From Dactylorhiza incarnata (taxonomy: Eukaryota > Streptophyta > Magnoliopsida > Asparagales > Orchidaceae): a stretch of 64,000 nt of DNA. Below the pieces are notes generated by a model. It saw only the letters and a list, made by a program, of their open reading frames with translations, made no database searches and had not been told where the DNA came from. Of this stretch, positions 45,574 through 55,276 are shown one piece after another; positions within the stretch are counted from its first letter, which is position 1, and every line of letters starts with the position of its first letter. The translations under genes and the position numbers were made by a program. The stretch spans positions 7,316,001 through 7,380,000 of the forward strand of contig JAWHQI010000068.1 of NCBI GenBank assembly GCA_033032865.1, read 5' to 3'.

Positions 45574-47204
45574 GAGATCATCCCCAAGAGCAAATAATAG
45601 GAGATGTCAACCAAAGAGTGCTGACAAGGAGTAGAGCTGTAAATGAAGCATTATACCTGAGTTTTCTCTCTCAAATTGAACCCAAGAAATTTGAGGATGC
45701 AAATCAGTATCCATTTTGGATTACAGCAATGCATGAGGAGCTGAATTAATTTAAGAGATGCAAAGTATGGAAATTCGTTCCTAGACCCCAAGGACAGAAT
45801 ATCATAGGAACTAAGTGGGTCTACAGAAACAAATTGGATGAGAATGGAATAATCACAAAGAATAAATCAATGCTGGTGGCAAAGGGATATAGACAAGAAG
45901 AGGGGATTGAATTTGATCAGACCTTTTCCTCTGTAGCCAAACTGGAAGCCATCGAACTATTCTTAGCCTATGCTGCCTACCAAGGATTCAAAGTATATCA
46001 GATGGATGTGAAGTCAACCTTTCTAAATGGTGAACTCAAAGAGGAAGTCTACGTAGATCAGCCCTCAGGTTTTATTGATTCAACTCATCCTGACTATGTA
46101 TATTTTCTTAAGAAAGCTTTATATGGCTTAAAGCAGGTACCTAGAGCCTGGTATGAGACTCTATCAAGCTTTCTCATTGAGAATAAATTCTCTAGGGGAA
46201 AGATTGGCAAGACATTATTCCTAAGGGAAGTTAAGGGAAAGATTTTGCTAGTACAGATCTATGTAGATGACATTATCTTTGGCTCTACAGATAACAATCT
46301 CTGCAAGAAGTTTGCTAGCTTGACGCAGGGAAAGTTTGAGATGAGCAGTATGGGTGAGCTCAACTACTTCCTAAGTCTCCAAGTTAAACAATCTGAAGAT
46401 GGCATATTCATCTCTCAGACCAAGTTCACTAGAGAGCTAGTAAAGAAGTTTGGATTGGAGAGTGCTTCCTCGATGAAGACTCCAATGGGAACCAATGTGT
46501 CTCTGGACAAGGATGAGAAGGGAATAACCTTTGATGAAACCAAGTACAGATGGATGATTGGATCTTTACTATACCTAACTGCAAGTAGGCCTGACATAAT
46601 AATTATCACATGTGTCTGTGCTAGATATCAGGTGAACCCTAAGGAATCTCATCATGTCTCTGTAAAGAGAATCCTAAGATACCTAAAGGGTACATAAAGT
46701 CTTGACCTATGGTACCCTAGGAACAATTGGTGTGAACTGACAGGCTACTCAGATGTAGATTATGCAGGATGCAAAGAAGATATGAAGAGTACCTCAGGAA
46801 CATGCCAATTCCTTGGAGGAAGACTGGTCTCTTGGAGAAGCAAGAAGCAGACCAGTGTAACAATCTCCACAGCAGAATCAGAATATATTTCTGATGGGAG
46901 CTGTTGTGCTCAACTGCTATGGATCCAACATCAACTTGAAGACTACAATCTAAAGATGACCAAAACACCCCTGTTTTGTGACTCTTCCAGTGCAATCTCA
47001 ATTGCTAAGAACACTGTCTCATACAGCAGGACTAAGCACATTGAGATCAGGTATCACTTCATCAGGGAGCATGTGGAGAATGAAGATATCATCCTTGAGT
47101 TTGTTACCACAGACAAACAAGTGGCTGATATATTCACAAAGCCCCTAGATGAAGCTAAGTTTAAATTCTTCAAATTCCAATTAGGAATGTTAAACTTAGA
47201 GTAA
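45574..47204 (+). pseudogene. Copia-A reverse transcriptase and RNase H
   Basis: [56 protein letters not shown] (Asp), [27 protein letters not shown] (YVDD intact), [23 protein letters not shown]. RNase H: GYSDVDYAGC (Asp), STAESEYISDG (Glu), CDSSSAISIAKN (Asp), HIEIRYHFIREHVE, ADIFTKPLDEAK. Stops: one near 45748 (after MHEELN) and one at 46695-46697 after YLKGT. The end at 47204 is the usual end of copia pol. Broken but with catalytic residues kept. Confidence 0.85.
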
Positions 47205-47572
47205 ATTTCAACTTACTGCTCACTAATCTCCCTACATATAATAGTAAGAAGAACCTACAGGACAAGTGCTGAGATATCTGAAAGATCGTCGACAAACAAC
47301 ATCTGCAAGGCCTATAATGAAAAAGTCAGAAAGGGGGAGAAAAGAATAACCTGAGAAGAGAAGAGAAGATACATCATGTGATGTACGACATCAAGGGGGA
47401 GTAAAGAAAAAGATGTGCATCACATCAAGGGAAAGCTACCAGCTCAAGAAGATAAGATGCAAAAACTAAGGAAATGGTAACTATGTTAACATCTAATGTA
47501 TAAAATCACATCTGAATGCTCAGTGCAAGTAATTTTGAATTGGGGTTCTGACTTCTTCAAATAGGGGGAGAT
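47205..47572 (+). other. Copia-A 3' UTR and polypurine tract
   Basis: Noncoding. Three G5 purine tracts: AAGGGGGAGAAAAG (47331-47344), TCAAGGGGGAGTAAAG (47391-47406) and ATAGGGGGAGAT (47561-47572); the last directly precedes the LTR. A perfect 14-bp palindrome ACATCATGTGATGT lies at about 47371-47384. Confidence 0.75.
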
Positions 47573-47744
47573 TGTTGGGAATCTTAACATCATGATTCCT
47601 GATTTAGAGAAGTCACAAATTCAAGAGAACTGCTCTATGTATTTGATTACCCTCTTAGCATTATCATTTCAGTAAAAGACAAGTATATGCACATCGTTGA
47701 AATGATGGGCAAAGCAAAGAAGAATGATGTCTAATGTCGTCGAA

Positions 47745-47991
47745 AAGAATCCTTGACGTCGATAAGGCTAAGTCAGAATGAATATCGTCGAAAAGAAGCC
47801 TTGACGTCAATAAGGCTATGTCAAAATGAATATCGTCAAAAAGAAGCCTTGACGTCGATACGGCTAAGTAAGAATGAATATCATCAAAAATAAGCCTTGA
47901 CGTCGATAAGGCTAAGTCAGAATGAATATTGTCAAAAAGAAGCCTTGACGTCAATAAGGCTAAGTCAAAATGAATATCGTCGAAAAGAAGC
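47745..47991 (+). repeat. 48-bp tandem repeats in copia-A U3
   Basis: About five copies of a unit containing CCTTGACGTCGATAAGGCTA and GAATATCGTCGAAAAGAAG, spaced 48 bp. Two more degenerate units follow the insert (50912-51000). The TGACGTC core resembles plant bZIP sites. Units vary at CpG positions (TCG to TCA). Confidence 0.85.
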
Positions 47992-50911
47992 TGACGGGTC
48001 CAATTTATATACTGATTTTCGGACTCATCCGGGCTATTTTTCCTGCATTTGTACTTCAGTTTTTGTTAGTATTTGGTTATATTCATCATGTTCATTCTTT
48101 TACTTGAAGTGCATGTTTAGGCCCGTTGTAGTGTGCAGTTGCACACTACATTGCTGGGGGTAAGCACTCTGTGCTCCCCATAGTATCTCTATTTTTATGT
48201 TGGAGCTGGAGGTATATTCCTAGCTGGGTTGATGTGCTCACAGGTGGTTGAAGCATCCCCTTTTTGTCCAGAAATCATGATTGTGTATAACGCACGCTCG
48301 TGTATTTTATTGACGCACCGACGGCTGCGGTCGTGCGCCTTCATCTGGGTAGAAAATGATGTTCTGCCATTGACCGTGCGTCTTTACGCACGGGCAGTTG
48401 CCCGTGCGCGAAGGAATCGCACGATCGACCTATTTAGCCTTGTTTATCGCCAATCAGAATTTGTCTGTGCGTTTTTACACACGGGCAGATTTGCCCGTGC
48501 GCGAAGGAAATGCACGGGCACTGCTGCTTCTTCCTCAAGTCAGTTTATTCATTAAATAACGCACGGGCAACGCACGGTCGTGCGTTCGCCCGTGCGTGAC
48601 CAAATTTCTGACCTTTTTCTATAAAAGCTGCAGTTTTCAACCTAACGGGGAGAGGCCCTAGAGCTGCGATTTTTCCGCCGCAAAGGGAGTTCCAGCTCCG
48701 TTATTTCCCCTCCTTCCTCCACCTCTTGCCCAAGGCCACCTCACATCATCCAAGCACTTCAAGGAGAGGATTCTACACTCATCTTCATCACTAAGCTAGG
48801 AGTTCTTCGCATCAGACGTGGCCGGATTGTATTTTACCGGAGAAGATGGGTCCATTGGGAGGAAGTGACAACCCTCCTCTACCCCGGACGATAGCTGGGA
48901 CCGAGCTAGGATGCGGGTTGACACCCCGACGATTCCTACCGTGAATCTACAGCAAGCCTCCGGATTCGGTTGTATCTCTTGCACTTTTCTCTTCTTAGAT
49001 TATTGTTGTTAGTGTAATCTTCTGTATTTGATGATGTTTATACTCTACACTTGATTTAATTTGTATTTCGTTGTTATGCAATGATATTATTTGTGTAATG
49101 AGTACTTGAGGTGAGCTCTTGTGGTAGTGTTGGTGTGATTGTGTGGTTTGGCTGCACTAGCAATTGCTAGGTGTGAGCTTTGTGACGAGGTGCTTGCGAC
49201 CCTCATTCCGCAAGCCTACTCGTTCATCCGCCTAGTGAAGTGTGGCATAGCGGCCTGTGTAATCCATTCGCCTAACGTAGCAGCGCGCTCAAGGCCTGCA
49301 CAAATCGATTCCGCTTGCCTACTCGTAAATCCGCCCTTGTGAAGTTGTGCGTTCAAGGCCTACGTAGTTTTCCATCCTGCCTGGCGAGGCATTGCATAGG
49401 AGTAGTTGTAGTTGTTTTCTTTTATTTTCCAAAAGCCAAATCAACTCTCCCGCAATCCATCCGACTTAAGGACTTCAATCTCAAGTCCGTCCTCAATAGT
49501 TAACTCCACCTTACCGTGTTCCTTCAAGATCGATACTTGGGGATTCACTCCCATATTTTATATTACTTGAACGATCGGCACACTTCCATTTCGTGCCGCA
49601 GTCTAGCTACCGCCTATAACGGTGTGCGAGATTTGCGCATCAAGTTTTTGGCGCCGTTGCCGGGGATGAATTCGTGTAGATCGACCTGTTTAGCCTTGTT
49701 TATCGCCAATCTAAATTTGTCCGTGTGTTTTTACGCACGGGCGGATTCGCTTGTGCGCGAAGGAAACGCACGGGCGCTGCTGCTTCTTCCTCAAGTCAGT
49801 TTATTCATTAAATAATGCAAGGGCAACGCACGGTCGTGCGTTCGCCCATGCGTGACCAAATTTCTGACCCTTTTCTATAAAAGCTGTAGTTTTCAACCTA
49901 ACGGGGAGAGGCCGTACAACTCCGTTTTTTCCGCCGCAAATGGAGTTCCTGCTCCGTTCTTTCCCCTCCTTCCTCCACCTCTTGCCCAAGGCCACCTCAC
50001 GTCATCCAAGCACTTCAAGGAGAGGATTATACACTCATCTTCATCGCTAAGCTAGAAGTTCTTCGCATCAGACGTGGCCGGATTGTAGTTTACCGGAGAA
50101 GATGGGTCCATTGGGAGGAAGTGACAGCCCTCCTCTACCCCGGACGATAGCTGGGACCGAGCTAGGATGCGGGTTGATACCCCGACGATTCCTACCGTGA
50201 ATCTACAGCAAGCCTCCGGATTCGGTTGTATCTCTTGCACTTTTCTCTTCTTAGATTATTGTTGTTAGTATAATCTTCTGTATTTGATGATGTTTGTACT
50301 CTGCACTTGATTTAATTTGTATTTCGTTGTTATGCAATGATATTATTTGTGTAATGAGTACTTGAGGTGAGCTATTGTGGTAGTGTGGGAGTGAGTGTGT
50401 GGTTTGGCTACACTAGCAATTGCTAGGTGTGAGCTTTGTGACAAGGTGCTTGCGACCCTCATTCCGCAAGCCTACTCGTTCATCCGCTTAGTGAAGCATG
50501 GCATAGCGGCCTGTGTAATCCATTCGCCTAACAAAGCAGCGCGCTCAAGGCCTTCACAGTTTGATTCCGCTTGCCTACTCGTCCATACTCCCTTGTGAAG
50601 TAGTGCGTTCAAGGCCTACGTAGTTTTCCATCCCGCCTGGCGAAGCATTGCATAGCGGCATTGCATTGGAGTAGTTGTAGTTGTTTTCTTTTATTTTCCA
50701 AAAGCCAAATCAACTCTCCCGCAATCCATCCGACTTAAGGACTTCAGTCTCAAGTCCGTCCTCAATAGTTAACTCCACCTTACTGTGTTCCTTCGAGATC
50801 AATACTTGGGGATTCACTCCCAAATTTTATATTACTTGAACGATTGGTACACTGCCATTTCGTGCCGCAGCCTAGCTACCGCCTATAACGGTGTGCGAGA
50901 TTTGCGCATCA
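47992..50911 (+). mobile_element. CACGG-family element reduced to LTR, primer-binding site and partial LTR
   Basis: A full LTR (47992-49642, TGACGGGTCC...GCGCATCA) is followed by the tRNA-Asp primer-binding site TGGCGCCGTTGCCGGGGAT (49649-49667) and about 11 bp of internal sequence. Then comes an LTR copy lacking its first about 430 bp (49679-50911). GAAGC flanks both ends (47987-47991, 50912-50916). All coding sequence is gone. It is related to the LTR at 1201-2950. TATA boxes CTATAAAAG at 48619-48628 and 49875-49883 follow the CGCACGG/CCGTGCG dyad cluster. Confidence 0.9.
49649..49667 (+). other. tRNA-Asp primer-binding site of the CACGG-family derivative
   Basis: TGGCGCCGTTGCCGGGGAT, fully complementary to the plant tRNA-Asp 3' end including CCA, as I recall that tRNA. 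Confidence 0.9.
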
Positions 50912-52343
50912 GAAGCCTTGGCGGCGATAAGGCTAAGTAAGAATGAATATCGTTGAAAATAAGCCTTGACATCGATAAGGCTAAGTCAGAATGAATGTCA
51001 TTTAAAAGACCAAGGAAAAGTCCGTGTCGAAGATATCATTGAAAAGAAATTGTGTCGTCGAGAAGACTAAAGAAGGTCATATGAAGACGGGCAGTTTCAA
51101 GGAGAATAGTCTGTCGACATGATATCAATCATGTCGTCGACAAGATAAGGTGGTTACAGCGATATCTAGCAGACAAGGAGATCTTGCCGACATCTGTTTG
51201 ATGACTTTGTGTCGTCTTAAGCTCGAGTGTAGAAGAGATGTCCCGTATCGTCGAGATATTACTATCTGATGAAGAATTGAAGAAGAAACCTATTGAAGAC
51301 ATCGACAAGTCCTGTCGTCGAGATATTGTCCATGTCATCGTAAAAATGGAAATATCTCTGAGACAGATTCAAAAGTAGCCAGACGCGCTGTCAACATTTA
51401 ATGTCGTCGTCTGATTGTCCAATCAGCGCGTACTCTTAAGGCATGGGGGGCCTGTCAGAATAGGACATCATAGGAGACCGTTAAGCGACATCTCAGTCCT
51501 ATAAAAGGGAAGAGTGGATGCCCTAAACTCTCTCTAGAATCCTGGAACTTAAGAGAATCTCCCTAAGCAATCTTGAATAGAACAGCAACGACGGAGATAA
51601 GCAAAAACAAGAACGGAGAACAAGTTGATCTTCACCTTTTGTTCTCAAGAGAATCAGTATAGCTTCATCGACTGATAAAGAAGAGTTCCAGTTAGAAGAT
51701 AGCTTGGAGAAGATTTGTACTATTTAGCCTCAAAGCAAAAGCATCTTCTTCAAGAAAAGAAGCCTATCTCCATCAGGCAGAAGAACATATTGCAAAAATT
51801 TCATTGCAAGGCTTGCAAGCCAAAATTGTAAGATCTATTTTCAAATCTGCGTGTCAAGCTTGAGGGCTTGAGGTCTATGAGGCTTGAGGGCTAGGGCATA
51901 GGACTTGCGGGTCCAAACGTGTCGAGCTTGCGGGCTCGGGTGCAGTGAAGGGGCTTGCGGGCCTAGACTGTAGGCAAGACTTGCGGGTCTGTGCTGTGTA
52001 GGGCTTGAGGGCTTGAGTGTCGAGCTTGCGGGCTCGGGTGTAGTGAAGGGGCTTGCGTGCCTAGGCTACAGGAACTTGCGGGTCCGAGTTGTATGGCTTG
52101 CAGGCCGGAGACATTGGCGGAGCTTGCCAAGCCTAGCACACTGCTGGGTAGGCGCAGAGGGACAGAGGACTACTCAAGACACCCGGTCTTGAGGAACCTC
52201 TATACATCTTGTTTTGTGTGTGTGCTGAGATTTTCTGTGATTCTTCTGTGCAATGCTTCCATTAAACTCATTTCTTGCAAAATATTTTAAGACAACAGTA
52301 ATCACCTAACCCTCCCCGTTTGGTGATTGTTCTATAACTAACA

Positions 52344-52442
52344 TCGTCATTATTCTTGCTAATCCAATAGTACTGAACATTAAACTTAATAAACAAACAA
52401 TATAATCACATCATATTAATATTGTGCAATTCACAACTAAGT
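52344..52442. other. AT-rich older sequence right of copia-A
   Basis: Contains a stretch (TTGCTAATCC...CATCATATTAAT) found again in altered form at 53494-53575. No gene seen. It probably belongs to the locus split by copia-A. Confidence 0.5.
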
Positions 52443-52730
52443 TGTAATGACCCAGGCCCAACTCAATTGGTGATGAGAAGTGAAAGAACTATATAGTTAA
52501 GCGTGCTCGGGCTGGAGTAGTACTGGGATGGGTGACCTCCTGGGAAGGCCCCGTAGAGGCGCTTAACTGGATCACTTCTCACCAAAGGGAGGTTGTGGCC
52601 ACCAACAACCCGCCTGTGGGCTGGAGAGGGGTTGGGGTTCTTGGGCTGCAGCCGGGTAACGATGCCAGCTGGGTCCTGCTGGAGCTCTCGGTGGACGTTG
52701 TCCCGATTGAGTCGGGCCTGGGTCGTTACA
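52443..52730 (+). repeat. 5S-rRNA-derived repeat, Cassandra-like LTR, copy A
   Basis: 288 bp with inverted ends (TGTAATGACCCAGGCCC and GGGCCTGGGTCGTTACA). It contains the 3' two thirds of a plant 5S rRNA sequence: box A-like AGTTAAGCGTGCT (52495-52507) and box C GATGGGTGACCTCCTGGGAAG (52527-52547). A T8 run, the usual pol III stop, lies at 52744-52751. The organisation fits the Cassandra type of short retrotransposon; no primer-binding site of its own is clear. It is not a genuine 5S gene because the 5' third is replaced. Confidence 0.7.
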
Positions 52731-52750
52731 ATAAAAAGTGCACTTTTTTT

Positions 52751-53159
52751 TGTAACGTCCCAAGGCCCTGGACTTACCATCCGGACAACATCCACCGACA
52801 GCCTCGCCTGGCGACCGTTATCGAGCTGCAGCCCAAGCACCCCAACCCCTCTCCAACCCACAGGAGGGTTGTTGGTGGCCCTAGCCTCCTGCAGCACAAT
52901 TGGTGATGAGAAGTGAAATAACTATATAGTTAAGCGTGCTCGGGCTGGAGTAGTACTGGTATGGGTGACCTCCTGGGAAGGCCCCGTAGAGGCGCTTAAC
53001 TGGATCACTTCTCACCAAAGGGAGGCTGTGGCCACCAACAACCCTCCTGTGGGCTGGAGAGGGGTTGGGGTGCTTGGGCTGCAGCTCGGTAACGATCGCT
53101 AGGCGAGGCTGTCGGTGGACGTTGTCCCGATGGTAAGTCCAGGGCCTTGGGACGTTACA
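52751..53159. repeat. Inverted pair of 5S-derived repeats (130-bp arms)
   Basis: 52751-52880 is nearly the reverse complement of 53030-53159; both ends read TGTAACGTCCCAAGG / CCTTGGGACGTTACA. The 149-bp centre (52881-53029) carries a second 5S-like block with TATGGGTGACCTCCTGGGAAG (about 52960-52980). Copy A has the same orientation as the right arm. Confidence 0.8.
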
Positions 53160-54130
53160 TAAGTACCAAGATTCATCTTCTTCCACAACCAACAAATCAC
53201 ATCATAGTATGAAGATAATCAAATAAAATTTATATTGTTCATTACACAACAAAATAGGCAAAACGTGTTAGTATTTTAGTGAAAACAATAAAACATTGAC
53301 TAATATGTTGTACCTGATAATTGAATACACACTAATTTCACATCATTCAATATATTTCACATCATTTAGTATTTTCAAAATCAGGCATTATTCACCATAC
53401 AACTTTGGAAAAGAGGTTCAGTATTTTCACATTAAAAATTGCAATATACTGTCGTATTATTGCTATCTTAATAGTATGTACAAATATCGACAATATTATT
53501 GCTAATCCAACAGTATTGAACTTTAAACTTAATAAACAACCAATATTATAACATCATATTAATACGACAGTGTTTTGGTGACATAACTAGTATAAAATAC
53601 GACAGTTTTTTATAAGTTACCTTATAAAAGCACCAGTATTTCGGTCGCAGTTGCGGGTCTGCACAAATACTCCAGAACCAGTCTTCCGGTAGATAACTGT
53701 TTGCACGCCTGTGATCTTTTGGGCAGTATTTCCGTCTAATACTGTAATTTCTAGCAGGTTGTAAATTATAGAAAGTCAATTACGAAGATCTTGATTCAAT
53801 ATAATTTTCAAAAAATTTCTCTGAAAATACAGACGTTGCAGGGCCTCTAGGGCACATCGCGCTATGTACATTCATAGATAATGGAGAATCATACCAGGTT
53901 GCCGCTGCTTGAGAAGGAAGAGGAAGGACTGTAAAAATCGCGGTCGTGGGAGAGGAGGTTTCAGAGGGGAGTCGTCAAAATCGCCACTGTTCGAGAAGGA
54001 AGATGAAGGGCCGTGAAAATCGCCGTTGTGGAAGAGGGGGTTCGTAGGAGAGGCATCTTGCATGAGAAGGAACGCTGAATTTTTCGAAAACCCATGGGGC
54101 CCGGTTTGGTTCAATATCGCCTATTTATCT
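53160..54130 (-). other. Possible N-terminal exons of the interrupted minus-strand locus
   Basis: AT-rich sequence with repeated CAGTATT motifs like those at 2951-3430. On the minus strand an ORF from 54114 to 53872 starts MNQTGPHGFSKNSAFLLMQD and is Ser/Pro/Phe-rich. A second open stretch (about 53760-53620) reads DGNTAQKITGVQTVIYRKTG and ends at a donor-like AAGGTAACT. Neither is recognised. They lie on the side where the N-terminus of the Ulp1-like locus is expected, but a link is not proven. Confidence 0.35.
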
Positions 54131-55276
54131 CTCGCACCTATTTCTAGGTGAGAGATACTCACCTAATTTTTTTTCATTATTTAAAGCCTTTTGGACTTTC
54201 CTGAATGTGTGCTAGTTTAGTCATGTGAATGGTCGAAGCTTGCGATAGGCGACAAGATCATCTTGAAACTTCATGCTGTGAATTTGGTTTTAACCTTGGC
54301 GCGAATTTATCATTATGTTGAAATTTATTTTGTTATGGATTTAATGTTTAATTTGAATTTGGAGATTTATTGAAATTAATTGGATCCATCTTTAGTAATT
54401 TCAAATTAGGCTCAACCTATTAAAGCCTAAATTTATTTAATGTCATTCATTCTAAGATTTGGTGAACAAGTTTGGAAGGTGAGCCTCTCTCTTCCCCCTT
54501 GTTTTCGAAACCGCTTGCGCCGAGCCTTCTTCCTTCTGTTTTCCGGAGAAGCAAGCTTTCTGCCACCACCTTGTGTTGAACTACATCATCAGTCCTCCCA
54601 TACTTTAGCTATCGGGCGTCCCAGTCCTCACCATAGACAAGCCAAGTACTCATCTTCTTGGCCACCGATTTTCATCCACATTGGATCATTCATTTTTTGC
54701 TCAAATCACATCAAGAGCTATTTATTCTTTTCACTTCTTATGTGATGTAAAATATTATTGTAAGATCATGTTTGGTATACTTCTGTTTAGATTAGATTAA
54801 TTCATATTACAAGAAATTTGGGTTTTCTTAACGAAAAATTTGATTACTAAATATTGCTGGTTGGTTGATACGCACAGCTCATGTCACGAATTTAGTATAT
54901 AAATATATTGCGTATTTTTAGTCAAGCGCATATATCATTTGTAATTGTTGATTCGCTGTATCATGGTAGTATTCCATTGGGCTTTTGTAAATTCCATACT
55001 TCATCTCTCCTTCTATTAGTATACCTAATTTCAGAGTGATTATCGGGGGGGGGGGGGGGGGGGGGGGTGATTTTTTGTTAATACTAATGTAATGAAAAGA
55101 AAACTAATTTAACGTGTGGCTCGGCGGCACTGCTTCGCTCCTCTGTGGGTCCCTGACCTTCGCTTCATACGCACTCACACAATGAGGGTCACCTTCACCT
55201 CTTCTCACCTTCGCAGGTCGCAATCCTCTGCTTCGCGCACTCGTTGTTGTGCCTTGCACTTGCAAAGGTCAACCAC
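54131..55276. other. Unassigned spacer with a G23 run
   Basis: No convincing gene; the ORF at 54440-54745 lacks recognisable motifs. A run of 23 G lies at 55045-55067. A short hairpin (TATCTCTCGCACCT...AGGTGAGAGATA type, about 54130-54160) is visible. Confidence 0.45.

Larger units (their letters stand above)
40580..52343 (+). mobile_element. Copia-A: SIRE-like Ty1/copia element, broken
   Basis: Plus strand: truncated 5' LTR 40580-41833, degenerate tRNA-Met primer-binding site, gag, pol, 3' UTR, polypurine tract, and 3' LTR 47573-52343 that itself holds a CACGG-family derivative (47992-50911). The gag start and long gag with coiled coil fit the SIRE/Maximus branch; no env-like ORF is seen. 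The 5' LTR lacks its first part because Tekay-1 inserted there and a deletion followed. Stops and frameshifts occur in gag and pol. Confidence 0.82.
47573..52343 (+). repeat. 3' LTR of copia-A, interrupted
   Basis: Starts TGTTGGGAATC, ends CTAACA. LTR parts are 47573-47991 and 50912-52343; the insert between them is a CACGG-family derivative with duplication GAAGC. TATA box CCTATAAAAGGG at 51498-51509. The right flank (TCGTC, 52344) belongs to the older sequence. Confidence 0.85.

Noticed and set aside
52490..52550. A genuine 5S rRNA gene
   Set aside because: Only the later part of 5S is present and it lies inside a repeat with retroelement-type ends; the 5' third differs.
54440..54745. 101-codon plus-strand ORF
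   Set aside because: No recognisable domain, no promoter or splice context; compatible with chance.
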